Shown here: piece after piece, positions 21,628 through 30,501 of the stretch
Layout of the letters: each line of letters opens with the position of its first letter
Position numbering within the stretch: position 1 is the stretch's first letter
NCBI RefSeq assembly: GCF_002735905.1
Contig: NZ_PEBD01000010.1
Coordinates: forward strand, 682,001-746,000
DNA: 64,000 nt
Source of the DNA: Williamsia muralis
GTDB lineage: Bacteria; Actinomycetota; Actinomycetes; Mycobacteriales; Mycobacteriaceae
Reading direction: 5' to 3'
Notes under the pieces: model-generated
Database searches by the model: none
Told to the model about the DNA's origin: nothing
The model's input: the letters and a program-made list of their open reading frames with translations, nothing else
Position numbers and translations under genes: made by a program

Positions 21628-22503
21628 TCAGTTGGCGGCAGGTGTTCGCCAGCGAGAGAATCGGCGTTCGAGCAGAACGAGTACGTAGTTGAAGACGAGA
21701 CCGACGAGCGCGATGGTGAGGATGCCGGCATACATCTGCGGGATCTGGAAGTTGAGCTGGCTTGCCATGATGAGGTAGCCGAGTCCCGAACGCGCACCGA
21801 CCATTTCGGCCGCGATGAGAACCAGGATCGACGATGCGGCCGAGAGTCGGATGCCGGTGAAGATCGTCGGCAGGGCTGCGGGCAGGATCACCTTCTGGAA
21901 CAACCGGTACGCGGGAAGACCCAGTGAGCGAGCAGATTTGATCAACAACGGGTCAACTGTCCGCACACCCGAGATCGTGTTGAGCAGGATGGGGAAGATG
22001 CAGGCGTAGGTCACGAGAGCGACCTTGGAGGTCTCTCCGATGCCGAGGATGAGCACAAAGACGGGGAGCAAGGCCAGTGCGGCCGTGTTGCGGAACAACT
22101 CGAGAACCGGGCTGAGGTACTGCGCAAGAGGCCGGTACCAGCCGATCAGGATGCCCAACGGCACGGCGAACACCACCGCGATGGCGAAGCCGCGCAGAGC
22201 TCGACCCAAACTCGCGGAGATGTGTTCCCAGAGCTGACCACTCTCGGCCAGATCGACCAGAGCCTTCGCGACCACCGAGAACTCAGGCAGGAACGTCCGG
22301 TCGACCAGACCGATGCGCGGCGCGACCTCCCAAAATGCAACCAGGAGCACCAGCGCGATCGAACTGCGGAAGACCCAGGAGCCGGACTTTCGCAGCTTCC
22401 CACCGACCCGACGTGTGGATGAGGGGACAGGTGCCGGAGCCGGGGATGCTATCTCCTTCACCGGCGCCGGGCTCGAGACCTTTTCCAACGTGACGCTAGA
22501 CAT
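21628..22503 (-). CDS. ABC transporter permease (SsuC/TauC type)
   Basis: This 291-residue inner-membrane protein has about six membrane helices and the coupling-loop signature of the nitrate/sulfonate/taurine family (SARSLGLPAYRLFQKVILPAALPTIFTG shortened: SARSLGL...ILPAALP). The ATG at 22503 overlaps the last 8 nt of the ATPase gene; an open frame further upstream runs through the ATPase gene and is not coding. The first 50 residues are a Pro/Ala-rich cytoplasmic tail. It works with the following ATPase and binding protein to import an organosulfur compound, by family. Confidence 0.92.
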   Translation of the reverse strand: MSSVTLEKVSSPAPVKEIASPAPAPVPSSTRRVGGKLRKSGSWVFRSSIALVLLVAFWEVAPRIGLVDRTFLPEFSVVAKALVDLAESGQLWEHISASLGRALRGFAIAVVFAVPLGILIGWYRPLAQYLSPVLELFRNTAALALLPVFVLILGIGETSKVALVTYACIFPILLNTISGVRTVDPLLIKSARSLGLPAYRLFQKVILPAALPTIFTGIRLSAASSILVLIAAEMVGARSGLGYLIMASQLNFQIPQMYAGILTIALVGLVFNYVLVLLERRFSRWRTPAAN

Positions 22504-23305
22504 GGCTACCCACTCCGATCGTTTCGGCGGCGGCACCGGCCACCTCGGGACGCAACGACAGCCAGATCCGGTGCCGGTAGTCGCGGAACTGTTCAGATGA
22601 ACGGATGTCGTCGACGGCATCCCGGTCGATGTCGATCGGCAGGATCTCTTTGATCCGACCGGGGCGTTCGGTGAGGATGGCAACCCGGTTGCCGAGGTAG
22701 ATGGCCTCGTCGATGCCATGGGTGATGAACAGGATGGTCTTGCCCGTGGCCTTCCAGATCCGTAGGAGCTCGCCCTGCAACCCCTCGCGGGTCTGGGCGT
22801 CGAGCGCTGCGAACGGCTCGTCCATCAGCAGCACCTCGGGGTCGTACGAGAGGCTGCGCGCGATCGCCACACGCTGTTTCATGCCACCCGACAGCTCGTG
22901 GGGGTAGTGGTCGCCGAAGTTGCCGAGACCGACGAGTCCGAGGTACTCATCGGCGATGGCCTTGCGCCGGCGACGCGAGATGCCCTTGGCCTCGAGGCCG
23001 AATTCCACGTTCGCACGGGCCGTGCGCCATGGCAGCAGCGCGTACTGCTGGAATACCACACCCCGATCCAGTCCTGGTCCGGTGATGGGCTTTCCGTCCA
23101 GCAGGATCTCACCCGCAGTGGGCTTGGTGAGGCCGCCGACCAGGTCGAGCAGGGTGGACTTTCCGCTGCCGCTGGGGCCGACGAGGACAAGGAACTCTCC
23201 TTCGGCCGCAGAGATGCTGATGTCGTCGATGGCCACGAACTCGGGCTTGCCCGGCGCGGTGAACGACTTGCGCACCCCGCGCAATTCCAGTTTCGGCGTC
23301 GTCAT
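22496..23305 (-). CDS. ABC transporter ATP-binding protein (SsuB/TauB type)
   Basis: This 269-residue ATPase has Walker A GPSGSGKST, the Q-loop in VVFQQYALLPW, the ABC signature LSGGMKQRVAIARSL, Walker B VLLMDEPFAALD, and the switch His in FITHGIDEA. The pattern matches the sulfonate/taurine/nitrate subfamily. Its ATG overlaps the stop of the binding-protein gene (23302-23305) and its end overlaps the permease start, so the three transporter genes are translationally coupled. Confidence 0.94.
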   Translation of the reverse strand: MTTPKLELRGVRKSFTAPGKPEFVAIDDISISAAEGEFLVLVGPSGSGKSTLLDLVGGLTKPTAGEILLDGKPITGPGLDRGVVFQQYALLPWRTARANVEFGLEAKGISRRRRKAIADEYLGLVGLGNFGDHYPHELSGGMKQRVAIARSLSYDPEVLLMDEPFAALDAQTREGLQGELLRIWKATGKTILFITHGIDEAIYLGNRVAILTERPGRIKEILPIDIDRDAVDDIRSSEQFRDYRHRIWLSLRPEVAGAAAETIGVGSHV

Positions 23306-24375
23306 TTCGCTGCCACCACCGGTGCGCCGTCAGGCCCGGAGTCAGGCTGGTACGTGCCGTCGGCGTAAGGGTTGTCGTCGTTGGTGAAAATGTCCTGCGG
23401 TGTCAGCTTGCCCTTGTCGAGCTCATTGTTGCGCACGAGCCAATCGATCCACAGCTGGAACTCCTCGGGCTTGATCACCCCGCCCGGCGTGGGGATGGAC
23501 GAGCTCTTCCAGTACTCGGCCAGAGCGGGATCCTCGCCGCGACCACGCTTGGTGATGATGTCCTTGAAACGTGCGACAACCTCCGCCTGTGGAGTCACCT
23601 GCGTCCAGCGGATCGCACGGGCGGTACCCTGGACGAAGTCCTTCACGGCCTCCGGATTCTTCTTGATGAATTCGTCACGGAACACGTAGCTGCCATAGCT
23701 GAAGTCTCCGAAGATCCTGTCGGTGAACAGCTCCCGGATCCCGCCGTTCTGCAGCGCGCGCTGCTGGAAGATGCTGTTGAACGCGCCGACATCGATCTGA
23801 CCTTGGCGCAGCGACGACTCGTTGTTGATCGGCGGCACCACCAGCAACTGGACCGACGCGATCTCGTCCTTCGAAAGTCCCTCACGGGCAAGCCATTCGC
23901 GAATGACGAACTCCGAGTGCGCCCCCAACGTGTTGATTCCGATCTTCTTGCCGATCAGGTCCCTCGCGGTGCGGATCGGGGAATCCTCGAGGACATAGAA
24001 CCCGTTGAATGTCTTCTCGTCGGCGCCGTAGGAATCGACGACGGCCGTGATCGGTGAACCCGCTGACGCCAGCTTGACGATCGCTCCGTTGAAAGCGTGC
24101 CCGAAATCGGTGTCGCCCGTCGCGGCGGCCTGAATCGACTGCGGGCCGCTGGTGGTCTCGCCGACCGCCTTGATGCTGACCTTGGTGAAGTACCCGAGAT
24201 CAGCTGCCAATTCCGGGAATTGAACGGTCGCGGGGAAGCTGAGGTACCGCAGCTCGGTCTTGCCGTCGGCGGTGACGGTGGCCTCGTCGGCGGAGCCGCA
24301 GGCGGCAGTCGTCACCCCCACGAGAAGTGCCAGCGCTGCCGCGATGCGGACCCGCCATGGGTGTTTGTGACTCAC
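23302..24375 (-). CDS. Sulfonate/taurine-type ABC substrate-binding lipoprotein
   Basis: This 357-residue lipoprotein starts at GTG 24375, with AAAGGAAA just upstream; a longer frame reaching 24468 runs into the promoter and is rejected. The signal ends in TTAAC (Cys about residue 26). The mature part is an SsuA/NMT1-like type II binding fold (RYLSFPATVQFPELAADLGY, IGKKIGINTLGAHSEF, VPPINNESSLRQGQIDVGAF motifs). It would capture the substrate outside the membrane. It is the first gene of the minus-strand operon, with an operator 179 nt upstream of its start. Confidence 0.92.
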   Translation of the reverse strand: MSHKHPWRVRIAAALALLVGVTTAACGSADEATVTADGKTELRYLSFPATVQFPELAADLGYFTKVSIKAVGETTSGPQSIQAAATGDTDFGHAFNGAIVKLASAGSPITAVVDSYGADEKTFNGFYVLEDSPIRTARDLIGKKIGINTLGAHSEFVIREWLAREGLSKDEIASVQLLVVPPINNESSLRQGQIDVGAFNSIFQQRALQNGGIRELFTDRIFGDFSYGSYVFRDEFIKKNPEAVKDFVQGTARAIRWTQVTPQAEVVARFKDIITKRGRGEDPALAEYWKSSSIPTPGGVIKPEEFQLWIDWLVRNNELDKGKLTPQDIFTNDDNPYADGTYQPDSGPDGAPVVAAK

Positions 24376-24553
24376 TGCTTTTCCTTTCGGGTTTCTCGGA
24401 TTCGCAAACGGTTGTGTTCTCGATCCGAAACTGTCATCGATTTGTTCCGCCGGCACCGAGCACTTCATTCGCGCTGCGAAACACTCTGCCGCGCATAGAA
24501 CTTGGGGTTCGAGAGATATTTTTCGATACCGGTCCCGGGGTCTTCAACAACCT

Positions 24554-24569
24554 ATTTCACATCATGGAA
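24554..24569. promoter_or_regulatory. Predicted IclR-family operator, site 1
   Basis: ATTTCACATCATGGAA lies between the end of the regulator gene and the start of the transporter operon, within a larger palindrome TATTTC...GAAATA (24553-24572). It matches site 2 at 25464-25479 at 14 of 16 positions. The position suits control of the transporter operon. Confidence 0.65.
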
Positions 24570-24581
24570 ATAGAGGCCCGA

Positions 24582-25331
24582 TTAAATCGTGGCGGGTAAA
24601 AGGCTGCGGTCTTTCGCCCTCACGGAACCGTCGGCCACGGCGTCGCGGAGCATTTCTGCGGCCTGGCGCATCGCCGGTTGGATGCGGACGATCAGGTTCT
24701 CATCGAGTCGTGCGCTACGTGCTTGGACTCCGATGGATGCGCGCACCTGGCCTCGGGCATCGAACACGGGCACGGCCACCGCCGTCACGCCACCGGCTGA
24801 CGACACCGTGAAGCCGCGCTGCCGCGTGGACGCCACGTCCGGAATCGTCCCGAGGCGCCGATTGCGTCGATGACCGAACGCGACGATGGCCTGGCCCATT
24901 GCGCTTCCTTCGACCCTGGTTCGCCGGCTGGGCAGCTGGTGGGTACAGAACATCGACGGTGGCCGGGCCGAGTAGACGGTGACCGCGTCGGTGTTGTCGA
25001 TGACACCGAGGCTGGCCGTGATCCGGATCCCTGACGACAAGAGATGCAGATGGGGGGCGGCAGCGTCGATGTCGATCTGCTGAGCCGCGGTCTGTGCAAG
25101 CGCGGTGATCCCGTCGCCGATGCGGTAGGCGCTGTGGCCGTCGCGTGCCAACAGCCGGCCCCGGACAAGCGCTTGGACGATGCGATGTGTGGTGCTCACC
25201 GGCAGGTCGACCCGGCTCGCCAGTTCGCTGACCGTTACCGGCCGGTCCTCGCCTTCGAGTGCGTAGAGCACTGCGATTGCCCGTTCCACCGACTGTGAAC
25301 CGGTACGACCCGGCTGACGCGTCGAGGCCAT
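24582..25331 (-). CDS. IclR family transcriptional regulator
   Basis: This 249-residue regulator has an N-terminal winged helix-turn-helix (residues about 13-66: SVERAIAVLYAL, VSELASRVDLPVSTTHRIVQAL) and a C-terminal IclR effector domain (about 80-240; GSAMGQAIVAF and TVSSAGGVTAVAVPVFD). It sits between the transporter operon on its own strand and two dioxygenases divergent from it. Matching operators lie on each side of the gene, so it very likely controls both arms and perhaps itself. The effector is unknown. Confidence 0.92.
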   Translation of the reverse strand: MASTRQPGRTGSQSVERAIAVLYALEGEDRPVTVSELASRVDLPVSTTHRIVQALVRGRLLARDGHSAYRIGDGITALAQTAAQQIDIDAAAPHLHLLSSGIRITASLGVIDNTDAVTVYSARPPSMFCTHQLPSRRTRVEGSAMGQAIVAFGHRRNRRLGTIPDVASTRQRGFTVSSAGGVTAVAVPVFDARGQVRASIGVQARSARLDENLIVRIQPAMRQAAEMLRDAVADGSVRAKDRSLLPATI

Positions 25332-25463
25332 GTCCTACCCCCTCCGGTTCGTTCTGATGCTTGTCGCCATGGTGGTTGCCAGATGATGAGAGGTGAAGAT
25401 TTCGGCGCGGCGTGAACCTATCCCCGCTGGTGGCCTGGGTATTTCGACCCGACGGCCTTTCGG

Positions 25464-25479
25464 ATTTCACATTGTGGAA
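25464..25479. promoter_or_regulatory. Predicted IclR-family operator, site 2
   Basis: ATTTCACATTGTGGAA lies in the 226-nt divergent gap between the regulator and the first dioxygenase. The core TTTCACATTGTGGAA is close to palindromic. It is nearly identical to site 1, and a spontaneous match of this length in GC-rich DNA is unlikely. It is placed to control the dioxygenase genes and the regulator. Confidence 0.68.
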
Positions 25480-25557
25480 GCAGTGGTTGCCACGCATGTG
25501 CGGTCTCGGTAGCCAATGGAAATCGTCAACCACTGAATGCAAAGGATGGGATCTGCG

Positions 25558-26514
25558 ATGACCACACTGATCGAGAGCCGCCAATCGCTATCAAACCGTT
25601 TGTCCGTCGAGCCGATTGCCGGCTACCTCGGCGCCGAAGTCTCGGGCGTCGACCTGGTCGACGAGTTGGACGCGGAGGCGCAGCGCGAATTACGTGACGC
25701 CCTTTTCGAGTACAAGGTGCTGTTCTTTCGGGATCAGGCAATCGACCACGCACAGCAGATCCGATTCACGAGCTACTTCGGGCCGGTCACGGACGCTCAT
25801 CCACTCGGGTACACGGACAAGTCGCCGGCCGGCTATCCGCAAGTGCTGGAGGTCGATTCGCGAACCTATGCCAGCCGCGGAGGATCGCGCCGATACAGCT
25901 ACGCCAACTTCTGGCACCAGGACGTCACGGCGCTGGTGAACCCACCCGCCGTGACCGTGCTGCGTGCCGAACTCGTTCCCGAGGTGGGTGGCGACACCAC
26001 CTGGGCAGACCTGGGTGCCGCCTACGACAACCTGCCCGCCTCGCTCCAGCGTTTCCTGGAAGGTCTGTACGCGGAGAACCGATTCGGGGGACGCGAAAAG
26101 CGTTGGGAGAAGGGATCAGAAGCCGAGTCGCTGACCCAGCAGACCCCGATCATCAGTGAGCATCCGGTGATTCGTGTGCACCCGGTGACCGGTCAGAAAC
26201 TGATCTACGTCAACCCTGGTTTCACCAGCAGGATCCTCGGAGTCAGTCCCTCCCAGAGCGATCGCATCCTCGACTTGCTGTTCGAGGAGATCACCAACCC
26301 GGCCATCACGGTTCGGGTTCGCTGGACACCCGACAGCATCGGGGTGTGGGACAACCGCGCCACCATCCATCAGGCGCCCACCGATCTCGACCATCTCGAC
26401 GTGGTGCGGGTGCTGCACCGCACGACGGTGGAAGGCGATGTGCCCGAAGGGGTTGGTGGCCGAAGGTCCCGATCCGTCTCCGGTGAACTGTTTCTCGCCA
26501 AGAAGAGTGCCTGA
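25558..26514 (+). CDS. TauD/TfdA (AtsK-type) Fe(II)/2-oxoglutarate dioxygenase
   Basis: This 318-residue enzyme has the iron-binding His-x-Asp in FWHQDVTALVNPP, the distal His in VWDNRATIHQAP, and the 2-oxoglutarate-binding Arg in VLHRTTVEGD. TauD/AtsK enzymes hydroxylate the carbon next to a sulfonate or sulfate ester, releasing sulfite or sulfate for assimilation. ATG at 25558 is chosen over an ATG at 25537. It is divergent from the IclR gene and 24 nt before a paralogue. Substrate unknown. Confidence 0.9.
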   Translation: MTTLIESRQSLSNRLSVEPIAGYLGAEVSGVDLVDELDAEAQRELRDALFEYKVLFFRDQAIDHAQQIRFTSYFGPVTDAHPLGYTDKSPAGYPQVLEVDSRTYASRGGSRRYSYANFWHQDVTALVNPPAVTVLRAELVPEVGGDTTWADLGAAYDNLPASLQRFLEGLYAENRFGGREKRWEKGSEAESLTQQTPIISEHPVIRVHPVTGQKLIYVNPGFTSRILGVSPSQSDRILDLLFEEITNPAITVRVRWTPDSIGVWDNRATIHQAPTDLDHLDVVRVLHRTTVEGDVPEGVGGRRSRSVSGELFLAKKSA

Positions 26515-26538
26515 CCCCCCGACCTGAGGACCACAGCC

Positions 26539-27471
26539 ATGACAATCACCCAACCCGTCACCCGCACCACCCTCGAGTTCCGGCCGGTCGCCGGGCACAT
26601 CGGAGCCGAGGTCAGCGGCGTGGACCTGCGCCGGCCCCTTGACGATGATCAGTCGGCCGCAGTGATCGACGCGTTGCATCGCCACAAGGTGCTGTTCTTC
26701 CGGGACCAGCAGATCGGCCATGCCGAGCAGATCGCCTTCGCACGGACCTTCGGCCCCGTCACCGCCTCGCACCCCTATGACGACGACGCCCCGACCGAGT
26801 TCCCCGAGATCTTGGCAATCGACAACCGAGACTACGAGCGCAAGTTCGGCGTGAAGGCGGCCGGCTACACCAACGAATGGCACACGGACGTCACGGCTTT
26901 GGTGAACCCTCCGGCCGTCAGTATCTTGCGGTCGGCCATCGCGCCGGCGCGGGGCGGAGATACCAGCTGGACCAACCTCGCAGCCGCGTACGACGGACTG
27001 CCCGAGTCGATCAAAGAACTCGTCGACGGCCTTCGGGCCGAGCACCGCTTCGGTGGCCGCCACCCGATCTTCAAGGCCGAGAGTTCCTACGGCAAGAAGG
27101 TCAGCAAGGCGCCGCTGATCAGCGAACACCCGGTGGTCCGCGTGCACCCGGTCTCCGGCGAGCGAATCCTGTTCGTGCAACCGGGATTCACCAGCCGGAT
27201 CGTCGGCTACAGCCGACGACAGAGCGATGCCCTGCTCGACCTGCTGTTCGAGGAGGTGTCTCGGCCGGCCTACACGGTGCGATTCCGCTGGTCGACGGGA
27301 AGCATTGCGGTGTGGGACAACCGGGCGACCGCGCACCTGGCTCCGGGGGACATCAACCACCTGGACGTCACCCGTGTGCTCTACCGCACCACCATCGAAG
27401 GCGACATCCCCGTCGGTGTCGACGGCACGCCGTCGACGTCCATCTCCGGCGAACAATTCATCGGTTCCTAG
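26539..27471 (+). CDS. TauD/TfdA (AtsK-type) dioxygenase, second copy
   Basis: This 310-residue protein is clearly a paralogue of the preceding gene: shared blocks include AEVSGVDL, DVTALVNPPAV, ISEHPV and PGFTSRI. Iron and 2-oxoglutarate ligands are intact (EWHTDVTAL, VWDNRATAHLAP, VLYRTTIEGD). Two tandem enzymes with different substrate pockets would broaden the range of sulfonates or sulfate esters used. It should be co-transcribed with the first copy from the divergent promoter that carries operator site 2. Confidence 0.9.
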   Translation: MTITQPVTRTTLEFRPVAGHIGAEVSGVDLRRPLDDDQSAAVIDALHRHKVLFFRDQQIGHAEQIAFARTFGPVTASHPYDDDAPTEFPEILAIDNRDYERKFGVKAAGYTNEWHTDVTALVNPPAVSILRSAIAPARGGDTSWTNLAAAYDGLPESIKELVDGLRAEHRFGGRHPIFKAESSYGKKVSKAPLISEHPVVRVHPVSGERILFVQPGFTSRIVGYSRRQSDALLDLLFEEVSRPAYTVRFRWSTGSIAVWDNRATAHLAPGDINHLDVTRVLYRTTIEGDIPVGVDGTPSTSISGEQFIGS

Positions 27472-27537
27472 CCCGGCGGGTGCCGGGGGGAAACGTAAGG
27501 TTCCGCCGGGGTCGTCCGTCGCATATCGTCGGGCACG

Positions 27538-28629
27538 ATGACCACACCACCGATCCGGCGCTTCCGCGCGATCCTGCACGTCGACCTGGACCAGTTCCAG
27601 GTGTCGGTGGAGCGTCGCCGGAACCCGGACCTGATCGGCACACCTGTCATCGTCGGCGGGACCGGTGACCCGACCGAACCGCGCAAGGTCGTCACGTGCG
27701 CGTCCTACGAGGCCCGTGATCAGGGGGTACGGGCCGGCATGCCGTTGCGGTCCGCATTTCGCAAGATGCCCGAGGCGATCTATCTGCCCCTGGACCACAC
27801 GTCGTACGACGAGGCATCGGCCGAGGTGATGCAGACGCTTCGAGACTTCGGATATCCCGTCGAGGTGATCGGGTGGGATGAGGCGTTCCTGGGCGTTCCG
27901 GCATCGGAGACCGGTCTCGACATCACCGAGTTGGCCCAGGCCGTTCGACAGCGGGTTCTCGATGAGCGCGGGCTGTCGTCGGCGGTCGGCATCAGCGACA
28001 ACAAACAGCGCGCCAAGATGGCGACCGGATTCGCCAAACGCTCACCCGAGCACGCCTTCACCCTGGACAACCAGAACTGGATGCCCATCATGGGGGAGCG
28101 CGGTGTCGGCGACCTCTGGAGCGTCGGTCCCAAGACGACAGCAAAACTGGAGAGGCTGGGGATCAATACCGTTGCCCAGCTTGCCTCAGAGGATGTCGGG
28201 CGGCTGGTGGCCGAGTTCGGACCCCACCTCGGCAATTGGCTGTACCTGCTCTCGCGTGGTGGCGGCGACATCGAGGTGAGCGCCGAACCGTACATTCCGC
28301 GGTCGCACAGCAAGGTCGAGACCTTCCCGACCGACCTCACCGCCCGCGCCGACATCGATGAGGCGATCCGCAAGCTGACCCGGGAACTGTTGGCGCAGGT
28401 CATCTCTGAGGGACGGGTGGCTTTCCGGGTGGCCGTGACCGTTCGGACCATGACGTTCTACACCCGGACGAAGTCGAAGAAGCTGCCCGCCCCGACCACC
28501 GACGCCACCGTGATCGAGGCCGCGATGCTCGAGGTGCTGCACAAGTTCGAGCTGGACCGCCCGATCCGCTTGTTGGGTGTGCGTCTTGATCTGGTGATGC
28601 CCACAGAAAACATTCCGCCCGACCCGTAG
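27538..28629 (+). CDS. dinB: Y-family DNA polymerase IV, DinB2-like
   Basis: This 363-residue translesion polymerase has catalytic acids Asp16 (HVDLDQF) and Asp114-Glu115 (GWDEAFL). The opening HVDLDQF and the GDPTEPRKVVTCASYEAR block match the mycobacterial DinB2 subfamily. The steric-gate position, Phe13 in E. coli DinB and Leu14 in M. smegmatis DinB2, is Gln21 here. The little-finger domain covers about residues 240-350. There is no beta-clamp motif at the short C-terminus. A hairpin without T-run (27472-27487) separates it from the dioxygenases. A role in error-prone or ribonucleotide-tolerant repair is inferred. Confidence 0.92.
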   Translation: MTTPPIRRFRAILHVDLDQFQVSVERRRNPDLIGTPVIVGGTGDPTEPRKVVTCASYEARDQGVRAGMPLRSAFRKMPEAIYLPLDHTSYDEASAEVMQTLRDFGYPVEVIGWDEAFLGVPASETGLDITELAQAVRQRVLDERGLSSAVGISDNKQRAKMATGFAKRSPEHAFTLDNQNWMPIMGERGVGDLWSVGPKTTAKLERLGINTVAQLASEDVGRLVAEFGPHLGNWLYLLSRGGGDIEVSAEPYIPRSHSKVETFPTDLTARADIDEAIRKLTRELLAQVISEGRVAFRVAVTVRTMTFYTRTKSKKLPAPTTDATVIEAAMLEVLHKFELDRPIRLLGVRLDLVMPTENIPPDP

Positions 28630-28689
28630 GTGCCCGCACCGCTTCGGTGCTAACTTCCGGGCAGAGATCGGCGAGCGGGAGGGCATCAC

Positions 28690-29649
28690 ATGCGGTGGTT
28701 CAGGCAGGCGTTGGTGACATCGGTCTTGGTTGGGCTGATAACTGTCGGTCTGGCGCCGAGCGCGCAGGCGGCTCCGCTGCCGGTGCAGTACAACTTCCTG
28801 GCCGGCATACCCGCCGAACTCGCCAACCCGAATGGCTCGCTGCCCGGGTCCAACGATTACGCATGCAAGCCGTCTGCTCAGCACCCCGATCCGGTGGTAT
28901 TGGTCCACGGCACCGCGGGCAGTCAGCAGACCAACTGGATCTCGTTGGTGCCGGTGCTCAAGAACGAGGGTTATTGCGTGTTCGCGCTCACCTATGGCGA
29001 GTTGTCGCAGCAGTGGCCGTTGTCGCGGATCGGCGGGCTGGGCGCCAAAGACGTCAGTGCCTGGGAGCTCAAGGTGTTCGTCGACAACGTGCTGGCGAAA
29101 ACGGGCGCCGCGCAGGTCGACATCGTGGGTCATTCGCAGGGCACACAGATCCCGACCTATTGGGCGAAGTACTACGGGGGCGCGGGAAAGATCGACAAGT
29201 ATGTGTCGCTCGCGCCGTACTGGCAGGGGTCGGACGGCGACGGCGAGGGCCGGTCGGAGTTGGTGGAGATGTTTGCCGACCGATTGGGATTGCCGCCCGC
29301 AGCAGTACCCGACACCGAATGCCCTGACTGCACCGCTGCACCCGGCGACGGTGACTTCGCGGCGGCCATCGATGCCCCCGATGGCCCCTACGTCGCGGGC
29401 ATCGACTACACGAACATCGTCACCCGCTACGACCAGCTCGTGACCCCGTACACCAGCGGCATCCTGGCCGGGCCGCCCGGCATCGAGGTCACCAACATCG
29501 TTGTGCAGGACACCTGCTCGCGGGACCGCTCAGATCATCTGTCGATCGTGTCCAACCAGCGCAGTTCGGCGTTTGTGCTCAACGCCCTCGACCCCGCGCA
29601 TCCCAGACCCGCACCCTGCCTGGACGTGCCGCCCTACACCGGTGCGTGA
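28690..29649 (+). CDS. Secreted alpha/beta-hydrolase (EstA/LipA-like lipase or esterase)
   Basis: This 319-residue protein has a Sec signal peptide (residues 1-27, ending AQAAPLP) and an alpha/beta-hydrolase domain with PVVLVHGTAG (oxyanion strand), nucleophile Ser in GHSQG, and later Asp and His candidates (DYTNIVTRYDQLVTP, RSDHLSIVSN). Several cysteine pairs suggest disulfides outside the cell. It fits the actinobacterial EstA/lipase class 2 group. The last 16 nt overlap the end of the convergent amidotransferase gene. Substrate is probably an ester or triacylglycerol. Confidence 0.88.
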   Translation: MRWFRQALVTSVLVGLITVGLAPSAQAAPLPVQYNFLAGIPAELANPNGSLPGSNDYACKPSAQHPDPVVLVHGTAGSQQTNWISLVPVLKNEGYCVFALTYGELSQQWPLSRIGGLGAKDVSAWELKVFVDNVLAKTGAAQVDIVGHSQGTQIPTYWAKYYGGAGKIDKYVSLAPYWQGSDGDGEGRSELVEMFADRLGLPPAAVPDTECPDCTAAPGDGDFAAAIDAPDGPYVAGIDYTNIVTRYDQLVTPYTSGILAGPPGIEVTNIVVQDTCSRDRSDHLSIVSNQRSSAFVLNALDPAHPRPAPCLDVPPYTGA

Positions 29650-30374
29650 GCCAGTTTCAGGAAGGCGTCGAGCAAGGTCGCGCAGTTCTCTTTCGATTCG
29701 GCCGCGCGAGCAGCGATCTCAGCCGTGATCTTGTCCAGGTCGATACCGCGTTCGACGACCAGCTGACCCTCGCGGCCGGCGGCCCAGCTCGCCTGCCAGG
29801 TGGCCCACACCGCCGGTGAGATCTCCGGATGGAACTGAACGCCCAGGTTCCGACCGAATGTGAAGGCCTGCAACGCTGCTCCGTTGCGGGCGATTTCGCG
29901 AGCACCGGGGGGGAGGGTGAATCGGTCGTAGTGCATCTGCATCCACGGCCCGCGTGCAACCAGTTCGGGCGCAACGGTGTCGACGGTGACGTAACCGTGC
30001 TCGGGGTGGTCCGACCGCTTGACCTTTCCGCCGAGAACCCGGCTGAGCAGCTGGCCACCGAAGCACACACCGAGAATCGGTACGTTCGCGGCGAGGGCAG
30101 CACGTAGGTAGCCGATCTCGGCCGCCAGCCAGGGAACGGAATCGTCGTATGCCGCTTCCGAAGAACCCATCACGACAGCGAAATCGAACCCCGCGACCTC
30201 CGGTAGATCTCCGGACGGGTGCACGACCTCCACGTCGTAGCCACGGTCGATGACGTGGTCGCGCAGGGTCCCCGTATCAGCGACTCCGCGGTCGCGGTCG
30301 TGATCATGCACCACGAAGAGTGCGCGGTTGCGAGACGCCCCGGGAACTGGCTCGACGAGATCTGGCTCGGCCAT
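29634..30374 (-). CDS. Type 1 glutamine amidotransferase-like protein
   Basis: This 246-residue protein has the class I amidotransferase triad: nucleophile Cys in GVCFGGQ and His/Glu in VQFHPEIS. It is free-standing, without a synthetase domain. The ATG at 30374 is preferred over the adjacent GTG at 30377. Relatives act on gamma-glutamyl compounds or as glutaminase subunits of unknown partners. No synthetase gene is next to it. Confidence 0.88.
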   Translation of the reverse strand: MAEPDLVEPVPGASRNRALFVVHDHDRDRGVADTGTLRDHVIDRGYDVEVVHPSGDLPEVAGFDFAVVMGSSEAAYDDSVPWLAAEIGYLRAALAANVPILGVCFGGQLLSRVLGGKVKRSDHPEHGYVTVDTVAPELVARGPWMQMHYDRFTLPPGAREIARNGAALQAFTFGRNLGVQFHPEISPAVWATWQASWAAGREGQLVVERGIDLDKITAEIAARAAESKENCATLLDAFLKLAHAPV

Positions 30375-30501
30375 CACAACCGGTCGTGGAGCTGGGTCGC
30401 GACGATGCAGACCGTCGATGGCGCGACAGCAACGTCGTGTGCTGAAAATTGCACTGCATACTCCTGATACCCGCCGGATCGTGTCCGACGGTGGTGGGTT
30501 T

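Noticed and set aside
26116-27798. A 560-codon minus-strand frame opposite the dioxygenase pair
   Set aside because: It covers parts of three genes on the other strand; repeated segments only reflect that the two dioxygenases are paralogues.
28636-28650. GCACCG-CTT-CGGTGC hairpin after dinB as a terminator
   Set aside because: The stem is 6 bp with a 3-nt loop and no T-run follows, so termination cannot be supported.
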